Below, piece after piece: positions 8,101 through 15,272 of a DNA stretch of 64,000 bases. The stretch comes from JANXSF01 sp043755435 (GTDB lineage Bacteria; Acidobacteriota; Terriglobia; Bryobacterales; Bryobacteraceae). The notes under the pieces were generated by a model. The model was not told the DNA's origin. It saw nothing but the letters and a program-made list of their open reading frames with translations, and searched no databases. Within the stretch, counting starts at the first letter, position 1. Each line of letters starts with the position of its first letter. The translations under genes were made by a program, and so were the position numbers. The DNA lies in NCBI GenBank assembly GCA_043755435.1, contig JAYUSZ010000059.1, positions 13,805-77,804 of the forward strand. The letters run 5' to 3'.

Positions 8101-8703
8101 CTAACCCTGAGAACGGGAGAGCGAAAGAAACTCTGCGCGAGTTTCCTTCGTTCTAAAAGCTCCCAACATGGAACTGGTTACCGTGCTTGAACATTGCTTT
8201 TCCACACCGCGCATCATCATGCAAAAGTGCTGAGCTTCAACAATCACGCCAACCCCTTTGGGCCGAGTTACTTCTTGAATTGCCTCGGCAATTTGGTGCG
8301 TCAACCTTTCCTGCACTTGCAGACGGCGAGCAAACATGTCGATGATCCTGGGAATTTTGCTCAAGCCAATAACCTTGCCTTCAGGAAGGTACGCCACATG
8401 TACTTTTCCATAGAAGGGCAACATATGATGTTCGCAGAGGCTATAGAATTCAATGTCTTTAACAATGACCATTTCGTCATAATCAACATCAAACAATGCA
8501 TCGTTAACCAAGTCACCAAGGCTCTGGGTGTACCCTCGTGTCAGGTGTTGCATCGCTTTTTCAAAACGCAAAGGCGTCCGTAACAAACCGTCACGATCTG
8601 GATCTTCGCCTAAGCTCACCAGCATCTTCCTAACTTGACCTGGAATGCCCATTGAGCCGGTTGTTTCGAGCTCTTCAATTTCTTGATGGATAGTTTCTCT
8701 CAT
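8101..8703 (-). CDS. folE: GTP cyclohydrolase I
   Basis: A 200-residue type IA enzyme that converts GTP to 7,8-dihydroneopterin triphosphate, the first step toward folate, tetrahydrobiopterin and queuosine. The zinc ligands are visible in FYSLCEHHMLPF and in EAQHFCMMMRGV, with the conserved GKVHVAYLPEGKVIGLSK segment between them. It is the last member of a three-gene pterin cluster, with both PTPS-family genes upstream; a 4-bp gap separates it from the nearer one. That neighbour uses the FolE product, which supports a shared pathway. Confidence 0.96.
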   Translation of the reverse strand: MRETIHQEIEELETTGSMGIPGQVRKMLVSLGEDPDRDGLLRTPLRFEKAMQHLTRGYTQSLGDLVNDALFDVDYDEMVIVKDIEFYSLCEHHMLPFYGKVHVAYLPEGKVIGLSKIPRIIDMFARRLQVQERLTHQIAEAIQEVTRPKGVGVIVEAQHFCMMMRGVEKQCSSTVTSSMLGAFRTKETRAEFLSLSRSQG

Positions 8704-8707
8704 ATCG

Positions 8708-9127
8708 TTATTGTTCTGATGACTGAATTACGAATTGGTTTCTCTTTGTTTCTTGAATCCGGATATCCAGAAGAGTGGGAAAGTGTACAGGCCAAACAGC
8801 CAGCAGCCTTTCTTGTATCACTTCACCAAGCACTTCGGTGGTAGCCATTCTGTCCTTGAACTCAGCAATATCGTCGTTAATGTAACGATGATCAAGATAC
8901 TTCACCACCCGTTCCATTACAATTTCGTCCAAAGCCGCCAAGTCTACTACTCGCCCCGTAGAAGAATCAACTTCTCCCCTTACACCTATCTCCACTCGAT
9001 AGTTATGACCATGACCATGCGGATTGTTGCACTTTCCGAACAACTGGTGATTTTGCTCGGCACTGAACTGCGGTACATTCAACCTGTGCGATGCACAAAA
9101 ATGGTAGGCACGTGTCAGCCGAATCAT
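8708..9127 (-). CDS. 6-pyruvoyl-tetrahydropterin synthase family protein (CX5HGH type)
   Basis: A 139-residue T-fold enzyme of the PTPS/QueD family (COG0720). Zinc ligands are H14, H39 and H41. The catalytic cysteine C33 is five residues before HGH (KCNNPHGHGHNYRVEI), the spacing typical of true 6-pyruvoyl-tetrahydropterin synthases rather than the CX3HGH of QueD. The later Asp/His/Glu segment LDHRYINDD and TTEVLGEVI are also present. It acts on dihydroneopterin triphosphate made by FolE, whose gene is 4 bp downstream. The likely product is 6-pyruvoyl-tetrahydropterin, although many COG0720 proteins are promiscuous. Its ATG overlaps the preceding paralogue's stop by 4 bp, so translation is probably coupled. 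Confidence 0.88.
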   Translation of the reverse strand: MIRLTRAYHFCASHRLNVPQFSAEQNHQLFGKCNNPHGHGHNYRVEIGVRGEVDSSTGRVVDLAALDEIVMERVVKYLDHRYINDDIAEFKDRMATTEVLGEVIQERLLAVWPVHFPTLLDIRIQETKRNQFVIQSSEQ

Positions 9128-9549
9128 CCCCTGCCCCCGCGATATTCAACAAAACAATCATCGGTTTCGTAAAGTCGAACACAATCCAATTTCCCAGGTC
9201 CCGTCGAGAAATGAGGCTCCAGCCGTTTCCATATCTCAATGGCGATGTTCTCGGTGGTAGGAATTACTTTGTCGAAAGGAGGCACTTCAAAGTTTAGGTG
9301 CCGGTGGTCCATCGGCTCCACCACTTCCTGGTTCATGATGTCCTTCAGGTCCTTCAGGTCGTAAACCATTCCCGTAACAGGGTCTGGGGTACCAGCCAAA
9401 GTCACTTCAAGGACGAAATTGTGGCCGTGTCCTTTACCGTTTGCCGCTGGGCCATATAGGGCAAAATTCTGCTCATCGCTTAATGCTTCGTTGCGGCAAA
9501 TGTGTGAGGCGGAAAATTCTGCGCGCCTGATTATTAACATAGGTTTCAA
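9124..9549 (-). CDS. 6-pyruvoyl-tetrahydropterin synthase-like paralogue lacking the catalytic cysteine
   Basis: A 141-residue member of the same T-fold family, promoter-proximal in the cluster. Zinc ligands H16, H41 and H43 are kept (FSASHICRN and NGKGHGHNF), as are MDHRHLNFEVPPF and the IPTTENIAIEIWKRL segment with the substrate-anchoring Glu. The position of the catalytic cysteine is alanine (A35, in YGPAANGKGHGH), and there is no EXXHGH motif of the folate-type PTPS-III either. It may carry out a different pterin reaction, bind pterin without catalysis, or form a mixed oligomer with the paralogue whose ATG it overlaps (ATGA). The family call is firm; the reaction is open. Confidence 0.85.
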   Translation of the reverse strand: MKPMLIIRRAEFSASHICRNEALSDEQNFALYGPAANGKGHGHNFVLEVTLAGTPDPVTGMVYDLKDLKDIMNQEVVEPMDHRHLNFEVPPFDKVIPTTENIAIEIWKRLEPHFSTGPGKLDCVRLYETDDCFVEYRGGRG

Positions 9550-9606
9550 TTCTTAGATGCGGCTCCTTACCCGAAGGTGCGAAAATCAAGGTTACCTTAA
9601 ATTATC

Positions 9607-10131
9607 ATGCCTTCTTCATCGGACAAACTCTGGAATGGTTTGATGGCGGTTCTTCTGGCCGCCTTCTGCTACGTAATCTATGACTCGTTCACCGAACGTT
9701 TGGTGGAAGTGGGTGACACCGGCCCTAACTTTTCCATCACAACCGACGCCGGAAAAAAAGTTACACGAGACAATTTTGGCGGCAAAATCCTAGTCCTCAA
9801 CTTCTGGGCCTCCTGGTGCCAACCTTGTGTGGAGGAAATTCCGTCCCTCAATGAGCTACAAAAACAGTTGGGGCCAAGCGGTCTGGTTGTCCTAGGCATT
9901 TCAGTGGATAAGAACAAGAAGAGCTACGATCTTTTCCGCAAGCGGGCACGCTTAGTATTTGACACCTCTCTTGATTCCGAGGCCAACATCAGCGCCTCCT
10001 ATGGGACGTTCAAATATCCGGAAACCTACATTATGGGTCCCGACGGAAAGGTAATTGAAAAGATCATCAGTAATCGCAACTGGGTAACAGATCCGGTTTT
10101 TGAACGGCTGAAAGGGCTACTAAAGCGATGA
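9607..10131 (+). CDS. Membrane-anchored TlpA/ResA-like thioredoxin
   Basis: A 174-residue protein with one N-terminal membrane segment (about residues 9-27, LWNGLMAVLLAAFCYVIYDSF) followed by a periplasmic thioredoxin-fold domain. The redox motif WASWCQPC is intact, followed by EEIPSLNELQ; the cis-proline region is TFKYPETYIM. Such proteins reduce disulfides outside the cytoplasm, for example in cytochrome c maturation, but no cytochrome genes are adjacent. Its stop overlaps the ATG of the FAD-linked oxidase by 4 bp (ATGA), so the two are cotranscribed. A specific partner cannot be named. Confidence 0.9.
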   Translation: MPSSSDKLWNGLMAVLLAAFCYVIYDSFTERLVEVGDTGPNFSITTDAGKKVTRDNFGGKILVLNFWASWCQPCVEEIPSLNELQKQLGPSGLVVLGISVDKNKKSYDLFRKRARLVFDTSLDSEANISASYGTFKYPETYIMGPDGKVIEKIISNRNWVTDPVFERLKGLLKR

Positions 10132-11558
10132 TTCCCGCTGACGCATTTAAACAGCTTGAAGCGCTGGTGGGGTCGCAGAATCTGCTCACTTCATCCGAAG
10201 ACTTGCGATTGTACGAATACGATGGCGGCGTGGATAAGCACAAACCCGAGGTGGTTGTCTTCCCGCGAACCACCGCGCATGTTTCCGGTATCGTCAAGAT
10301 TGCCAATCAGTTCAACCTTCCATTCGTTGGTCGCGGAGCAGGAACCGGACTAAGCGGCGGCGCTATTCCCCGGGCTGGCGGCATCATGATCAATTTCGCC
10401 CGCATGAATCGTATTCTTGAAATCGATCTTGAAAACGAACGCGCCGTTGTCGAACCAGGAGTAGTGAATCTTGATATCACTTTGGCAGTGCAGGGACAAA
10501 AATATTTTTACGCCCCTGACCCTTCCAGCCAACGCGCCTGCACAATTGGCGGCAACGTAGCTGAAAACGCCGGTGGGCCGCATACTTTGGCATATGGCGT
10601 AACAACCAATCATGTTCTTGGCCTAGAATTAGTGCTTCCCAACGGAGAAATTTATACAACCGGCGGCAAGGAAACCGATCAGCCCGGCTACGATCTGGTT
10701 GGACTATTCACGGGGTCGGAAGGCACCATGGGCTTGGTAACGAAAATTGTCATCCGCCTTATGCGCACTCCCGAAATGGTGAAAACCATGTTGGCTATTT
10801 ATGATTCTGCAGACGATGCCGGCAATACAATTGCCCTGATTACTTCCAGAGCTATCTTACCCGTGGCCGTAGAAATGCTGGATGGCGTTATGCTCCGCAT
10901 GGTTGAAGAAGCAACTCACGCAGGCTATCCTCTGGACGCTGCCGCAGTTTTGCTAATGGAATTCGAAGGGCTGACTGAAGCTGTTGAAGACCAACTGGAA
11001 CAGGTGCAACAAGCCTGCTTAGAAACCAAAGCCCGAGAAGTCCGGATTGCTAAAACCAGCGAAGAGCGTGACCTTTTATGGAAAGGCCGTAAGAACGCCT
11101 TCGGTGCGGTAGGACGGGTGAGTCCTTTCTATTACGTGCAAGACGGAGTTGTACCAAGAGGAAAAATCGCCGTAACACTGCGGGAAATTCAAAAGATCTC
11201 CGAAAGATACAGTTTAACCATCAGCAACATATTTCATGCTGGCGACGGCAACATGCACCCCATCATCCTCTTTGATGCCCGTAAGCCAGGTGAGCTAGAA
11301 CGGGCGCAAAAAGCTGGTGATGATATCTTGATGTTCTGCATCAAAGTAGGAGGCACCATCACAGGTGAACATGGAGTGGGGATGGAAAAGACCGAATTAA
11401 TGTCGCATTTGTTCACGGAAGATTCTCTCCAGATGATTCGCAGCATCAAGCAGCTATTTGACCCAACTTGCCGTCTTAACCCGGACAAAGTTCTGCCCCT
11501 GGGTAAAGGTTGCATGGAAATCCACCAACGTCCGTTGACCACTTCCAATATGTTGTAG
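10128..11558 (+). CDS. FAD-linked oxidase, glycolate oxidase subunit GlcD type
   Basis: A 476-residue flavoprotein with the N-terminal FAD-binding domain of the VAO/PCMH type (PFVGRGAGTGLSGGAIPRAGG, then SSQRACTIGGNVAENAGGP) and the C-terminal FAD-oxidase domain with its metal/substrate signature ISNIFHAGDGNMHP and TITGEHGVGMEK. It oxidises a 2-hydroxy acid such as glycolate or D-lactate. The usual partner subunits GlcE and GlcF are not adjacent, so it may work alone, like D-lactate dehydrogenases of this family, or with subunits encoded elsewhere. Translation is coupled to the upstream thioredoxin gene. Confidence 0.92.
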   Translation: MIPADAFKQLEALVGSQNLLTSSEDLRLYEYDGGVDKHKPEVVVFPRTTAHVSGIVKIANQFNLPFVGRGAGTGLSGGAIPRAGGIMINFARMNRILEIDLENERAVVEPGVVNLDITLAVQGQKYFYAPDPSSQRACTIGGNVAENAGGPHTLAYGVTTNHVLGLELVLPNGEIYTTGGKETDQPGYDLVGLFTGSEGTMGLVTKIVIRLMRTPEMVKTMLAIYDSADDAGNTIALITSRAILPVAVEMLDGVMLRMVEEATHAGYPLDAAAVLLMEFEGLTEAVEDQLEQVQQACLETKAREVRIAKTSEERDLLWKGRKNAFGAVGRVSPFYYVQDGVVPRGKIAVTLREIQKISERYSLTISNIFHAGDGNMHPIILFDARKPGELERAQKAGDDILMFCIKVGGTITGEHGVGMEKTELMSHLFTEDSLQMIRSIKQLFDPTCRLNPDKVLPLGKGCMEIHQRPLTTSNML

Positions 11559-11591
11559 ATGTAAACTCACAAGTGGTTCTACACTTAAATT

Positions 11592-12803
11592 ATGTTGCGT
11601 TCGTTCACCTTTCTGGCATTTTGGTTTTGGCAGGCAGACTTGCAACAGGAAGGCATTAAGGCCCTGGAGCAACAGCAATATTCTCAGGCTGCCGAACTTT
11701 TCCGGAAGGCAGTAGCGCAGGATCCCAAGAACTTCGCAACACACTTTCACTTGGGTCTTGCCCTAAGCCTTTTGAACCAGGATGCAGAAGCGATCAGTGA
11801 ATACAAGAAAGTTTTGGAACTGGATGCCAGTGTTTATGAAGCCCAATTGAACGTTGGAATTCTTCTGCTGCGACAAAAGCAGACGGCAGATGCAATTGCA
11901 CCCCTGAAAGCAGCAGCTAGCCAGAAACCAAAGGAATTCAGACCCAATTACTATTTGGGAGAAGCACTCCTGGCCTCGAGTGATCCTGCTGCGGTCGCAG
12001 CTTTCCAGGCTGCACTCCTATCGGATTCAAAATCAGCATCAGCTACTGCTGGCTTGGCACGCGCATTCGCAAAGAGTGGAAAACTATCCGAAGCTGCCCC
12101 GCTCTACCATCGAGCTGTGGAATTGGACCCTGGATTCCAGGACTTACTATTAGAGCTTGCAGATTTGCATGAAAAAGCTAAACAGCCGGATGAGGCTCTT
12201 GCGATCTACCAAAAGTTTCCTCAGTTGCCTGGTGTGTCCGAACGAATGGGATCTCTACTTCTTGAAAAAGGAACACCAGAACAGGCCGTGCCAATACTGG
12301 AGCAAGCCGTAAAATCGGATCCCACTAGTGCCAACAAATTTGCATTGGCTACGGCCTACATACGCATCAAACAGGGAGAAAAGGCAGTTCCATTGCTTAC
12401 TTCCGCTGCCAACAGTGAACCTAAAAACTGGCAATTACTGATGACACTTGGACGCTTGCTGCGTGATATGAAGCAATATCCTAATGCTGCTAACGTTTTC
12501 CTTCGAGCCGCACAATTGCAGCCCCAAACCAAAGAATCCTGGAGCGAACTGGGAGGCATGCTTTTCTTGAGCGAAAATTATCCCCAAGCCTTAACTGCGT
12601 TTGATAAATTAATCGAATTAGGGAATCCGTCGACGGGAGCTTATTACTTCCGGGCCATTACGCTTGACCACATGCATCAGTACAAACTTGCGTTGCCGGC
12701 CTATGAGAAGTTTCTCGCTCTAAGCGAAAATAAGAATCTGGAGGAAGAATTCAAGTCCCGGCAAAGAATCAAAGTCATTGTGAAGGAGTTAGCAAAGCAT
12801 TGA
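11592..12803 (+). CDS. Tetratricopeptide repeat protein, exported
   Basis: A 403-residue protein made almost entirely of TPR helical pairs after a short hydrophobic N-terminus (MLRSFTFLAFWFWQ). Repeats are clear, for example GIKALEQQQYSQAAELFRKA, ALSLLNQDAEAISEYKKVLE and GRLLRDMKQYPNAANVFLRA. Such solenoids mediate protein-protein contacts in the envelope. It starts 33 bp after glcD and its stop overlaps the TTG start of the next gene, forming a three-gene unit of exported proteins with the two hypotheticals downstream. Partner and process are unknown. Confidence 0.88.
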   Translation: MLRSFTFLAFWFWQADLQQEGIKALEQQQYSQAAELFRKAVAQDPKNFATHFHLGLALSLLNQDAEAISEYKKVLELDASVYEAQLNVGILLLRQKQTADAIAPLKAAASQKPKEFRPNYYLGEALLASSDPAAVAAFQAALLSDSKSASATAGLARAFAKSGKLSEAAPLYHRAVELDPGFQDLLLELADLHEKAKQPDEALAIYQKFPQLPGVSERMGSLLLEKGTPEQAVPILEQAVKSDPTSANKFALATAYIRIKQGEKAVPLLTSAANSEPKNWQLLMTLGRLLRDMKQYPNAANVFLRAAQLQPQTKESWSELGGMLFLSENYPQALTAFDKLIELGNPSTGAYYFRAITLDHMHQYKLALPAYEKFLALSENKNLEEEFKSRQRIKVIVKELAKH

Positions 12804-13231
12804 AGTTCGCGCGATCAATTCTCTTCGTGTTTATCATTGCAACCTTGGCTTGGGCTGACCTCGCTTCCATTAAAGAAAACCCAGCAGCCGATAAACGTGC
12901 GCTCCTAGCTCTTGATCATGCTGGCAAAACTTTAAGCAACATCCGTGAAAATCTGGCGAAAACCAACTTGACTAGCTTGAAAGTACAACTGGATGAATTT
13001 AGCGCCGCGATGGAATTGACGGTTGATTCCTTGGCAGCAACTGGCAAGAGTCCAGCTAAAAGCCCCAACTTGTTCAAGAAGACTGAAATGCAATTACGCA
13101 TTTACATGCGCAAACTGAAAACACTGGAACATGATCTGAACGTGGAAGAGCGGCCATTGATCACTCCGGTTATTGCCCGTGTGGAAGAAATTCAGGACAA
13201 TCTGGTTCAAGGTATTATGAAAAAGAAATGA
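12800..13231 (+). CDS. Exported helical hypothetical protein, 143 aa
   Basis: Starts at a TTG (12800) whose last two bases belong to the TGA stop of the TPR gene. Translation gives MKFARSILFVFIIATLAWA, a clear signal peptide, then a lysine-rich all-helical domain ending in MKKK. No known family motif is visible. The stop overlaps the ATG of the next gene by 4 bp. Together with the TPR protein and the next gene it probably forms an envelope-associated unit. I cannot assign a function. Confidence 0.75.
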   Translation: MKFARSILFVFIIATLAWADLASIKENPAADKRALLALDHAGKTLSNIRENLAKTNLTSLKVQLDEFSAAMELTVDSLAATGKSPAKSPNLFKKTEMQLRIYMRKLKTLEHDLNVEERPLITPVIARVEEIQDNLVQGIMKKK

Positions 13232-13860
13232 ACTGCCGCCTACTTCTTGGAATCGCGTTACTTTGCTCACTGGCCTTCGGACAGCGGGATTTCCTAACCG
13301 TCGACGAAGGGGATCAGATCCGCGAAGTCCAGGAACCCAATGAGCGTTTGAAGCTCTACTTGAAATTCAGCCGCATACGCATCGATATGATCAAGCAGGC
13401 CATCGCCAAGGAAAAGGCTGGACGCTCTGGTTTGATCCACGACACGCTGGAAGATTACACAGCAATCATTGAGGCCATTGATAAGGTGGCGGAAGACGCG
13501 TTAAAGCGAAAAGTCGATATCACCGAAGGAATGGCCGTGGTAGCCAAAGCGGAAACGGAAATGACGGCCGCCTTGAAGAAAATATTGGACGGGAATCCGA
13601 AAGACCTTCCGCGGTATGAATTCGCACTGTCCACTGCTATCGACACAACGAACGATTCCATTGAACTTTCTCAGTCTGACCTCAAGGAACGAACTCGCGA
13701 TGTGGAACAAGTTGCAGCAAAACAGAAAAAAGATCGAGAAGCCATGATGTCCACCAAAGAGCTGGAAGAAAAGAAAGTGGTGGAAAAGAAAGAAGGCGAA
13801 TCCAAACAACGCAAGGCTCCGACGCTTCGCCGCAAGGGTGAAGTGGAGGAAAAGAAGTAG
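13228..13860 (+). CDS. Exported hypothetical protein with lysine/glutamate-rich tail, 210 aa
   Basis: A 210-residue protein opening with MNCRLLLGIALLCSLAFGQ, a signal peptide, followed by a helical region (residues about 30-150) and a highly charged C-terminal tail of about 50 residues rich in Lys and Glu (KELEEKKVVEKKEGE). It is the last gene of the TPR-led unit, coupled by ATGA to the gene before. The charged tail may be disordered or bind an anionic surface, but this is inference. Family not recognised. Confidence 0.75.
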   Translation: MNCRLLLGIALLCSLAFGQRDFLTVDEGDQIREVQEPNERLKLYLKFSRIRIDMIKQAIAKEKAGRSGLIHDTLEDYTAIIEAIDKVAEDALKRKVDITEGMAVVAKAETEMTAALKKILDGNPKDLPRYEFALSTAIDTTNDSIELSQSDLKERTRDVEQVAAKQKKDREAMMSTKELEEKKVVEKKEGESKQRKAPTLRRKGEVEEKK

Positions 13861-13867
13861 AAGCGGA

Positions 13868-15040
13868 TTAGCGCCGCTCTACTTCAGTTCCCCTGTTCAG
13901 GATTTCCAAATAGCGGTCATATACAAAAATCCTCCGACGCTGTTTTCCCGTCGTCTCCTTCACGATTCCCAACTTTTGCAAGTGTCCAATGGACTTTGCC
14001 ACGGTGGGTTCTGAAACCTCCATTCTGGCCGCCACATTAGGAATGGACACAATCGGATTCCGCTGCATGTATTGATATACCAGCATCGCCGAAGCCGCCG
14101 GCCGCCGGAGGCTTTCAATCAGCTTTTTATCCTGGGCAAATAACGCCAGGATCTGATGGGCAGTCAGCGCCGAATCATTTGCGGTTTGCCTGACCCCTTC
14201 CAGGAAAAACTCCCCCCAAACTTCCCAATCGCCAGTTTGCCGAACCCGATCGAGCAATTCGTAATAGGTAGAACGATTCTGCTTGAAGTACAAACTCATG
14301 TATAGAATCGGCTCCCGCAACACTCCGCTGGTACAGAGCAACATGGGAATTAGAACACGCCCAATTCTTCCATTGCCATCCAGAAACGGATGAATCGTCT
14401 CGAACTGGACGTGGATCATGGCGATTTTCAGCAGCAGCGGCAAATCGCGTTGATCATTGTGGATGAACAACTCCAATGCACCCATCAACTCCATGATCTT
14501 GTCAGCCGGCGGAGGCACAAACATTGCATTGCCTGGGCGAGTCCCTCCAATCCAATTCTGGCTTCGTCGAAATTCCCCTGGCTCTTTATCGCTCCCACGT
14601 CCCTTCGAAAGCAGGATTTCGTGCATTTCCCGCACCAGCCGCAGCGACAGCGGAAAACCATTCCGCATCCGATTCAAACCGTGACTCATGCATGCCACAT
14701 AGTTGGAAACCTCAGTCACATCGCGCAAAAGGGCACCCGGAATGTCTTCATGCTCAGACATCAGGAACTCAGAAATTGAGGATTGTGTCCCTTCGATTTG
14801 AGAAGAAAGCACTGCCTCCTTTCGAACATAGAAATAAAGGAACAACGGGATGTCCGGCAGCAGATTCGTCAAGCCATCCAACCGACCAACCGCCTGATTG
14901 GTGATATCCAACTGGCCAACCATGCCAACTGTGGACATTGGCGGCGTAGGTGGAAGGGCCTTAGGAATGTAGGCCCGCACCTGTTCGTCACCAAAGGTTG
15001 TGGTGATATAGCCGCCGATTGTGTTGAAGTCCCGTGTCAT
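13868..15040 (-). CDS. Fic family protein with C-terminal winged-helix domain
   Basis: A 390-residue Fic enzyme, predicted to AMPylate (or otherwise nucleotidylate) protein targets. The catalytic core HPFLDGNGRIGR is complete at residues 217-228. The autoinhibitory motif SxxxEG is at residues 79-84, before the core, which makes it a class II Fic. The C-terminus, about residues 300-390 (IPNVAARMEVSEPTVAKS and following), is a winged helix-turn-helix. This suggests that it binds DNA and regulates its own gene. Two matching palindromes lie upstream at 15042-15068 and 15153-15191; the first covers its ribosome-binding site (AAGGAAAGG just before ATG). The flanking genes are unrelated. Confidence 0.93.
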   Translation of the reverse strand: MTRDFNTIGGYITTTFGDEQVRAYIPKALPPTPPMSTVGMVGQLDITNQAVGRLDGLTNLLPDIPLFLYFYVRKEAVLSSQIEGTQSSISEFLMSEHEDIPGALLRDVTEVSNYVACMSHGLNRMRNGFPLSLRLVREMHEILLSKGRGSDKEPGEFRRSQNWIGGTRPGNAMFVPPPADKIMELMGALELFIHNDQRDLPLLLKIAMIHVQFETIHPFLDGNGRIGRVLIPMLLCTSGVLREPILYMSLYFKQNRSTYYELLDRVRQTGDWEVWGEFFLEGVRQTANDSALTAHQILALFAQDKKLIESLRRPAASAMLVYQYMQRNPIVSIPNVAARMEVSEPTVAKSIGHLQKLGIVKETTGKQRRRIFVYDRYLEILNRGTEVERR

Positions 15041-15041
15041 C

Positions 15042-15068
15042 CTTTCCTTACGGATTCAATAAGGAAAG
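15042..15068 (-). promoter_or_regulatory. Putative operator 1 of the Fic gene, over the ribosome-binding site
   Basis: A 27-bp perfect inverted repeat, arms CTTTCCTTA and TAAGGAAAG with a 9-bp spacer, ends one base before the Fic start codon and contains its Shine-Dalgarno. Almost the same sequence recurs at 15159-15185 with centres 117 bp apart. A protein bound here could block translation initiation or transcription. As an RNA hairpin it could also hide the ribosome-binding site. Confidence 0.6.
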
Positions 15069-15152
15069 AATAACATAGTTTTGTTTTCTTGTGAAGCGAT
15101 GGGCTTACAGTAATTGGAATCGTTTATTGTTTTATAACAAGATACGAGATGC

Positions 15153-15191
15153 AATATCCTTTCCTTATGAATTCAACAAGGAAAGGATATT
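15153..15191. promoter_or_regulatory. Putative operator 2 upstream of the Fic gene
   Basis: A palindrome with perfect 14-bp arms (AATATCCTTTCCTT and its complement) around an 11-bp spacer. Its 27-bp core matches operator 1 except for four spacer or edge bases. It stands in the intergenic region between the Fic gene and the ppdK terminator. The repeated site and the winged-helix domain of the Fic protein together suggest autoregulation. It could alternatively be an RNA hairpin. Confidence 0.55.
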
Positions 15192-15199
15192 CTATTTCC

Positions 15200-15231
15200 A
15201 AATATAAAAGCCCTCCCCGAAAGGAGGGCTT
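15200..15231 (-). terminator. Rho-independent terminator of ppdK
   Basis: On the minus strand an AGCCCTCC / GGAGGGCT stem with a 6-nt loop is followed by a T-rich tract (TTTATATT). It lies about 40 bp after the ppdK stop codon. Confidence 0.85.
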
Positions 15232-15272
15232 CTAAAACAAACCCGAACAATTTATCCAAACTGAAAGCTCGG

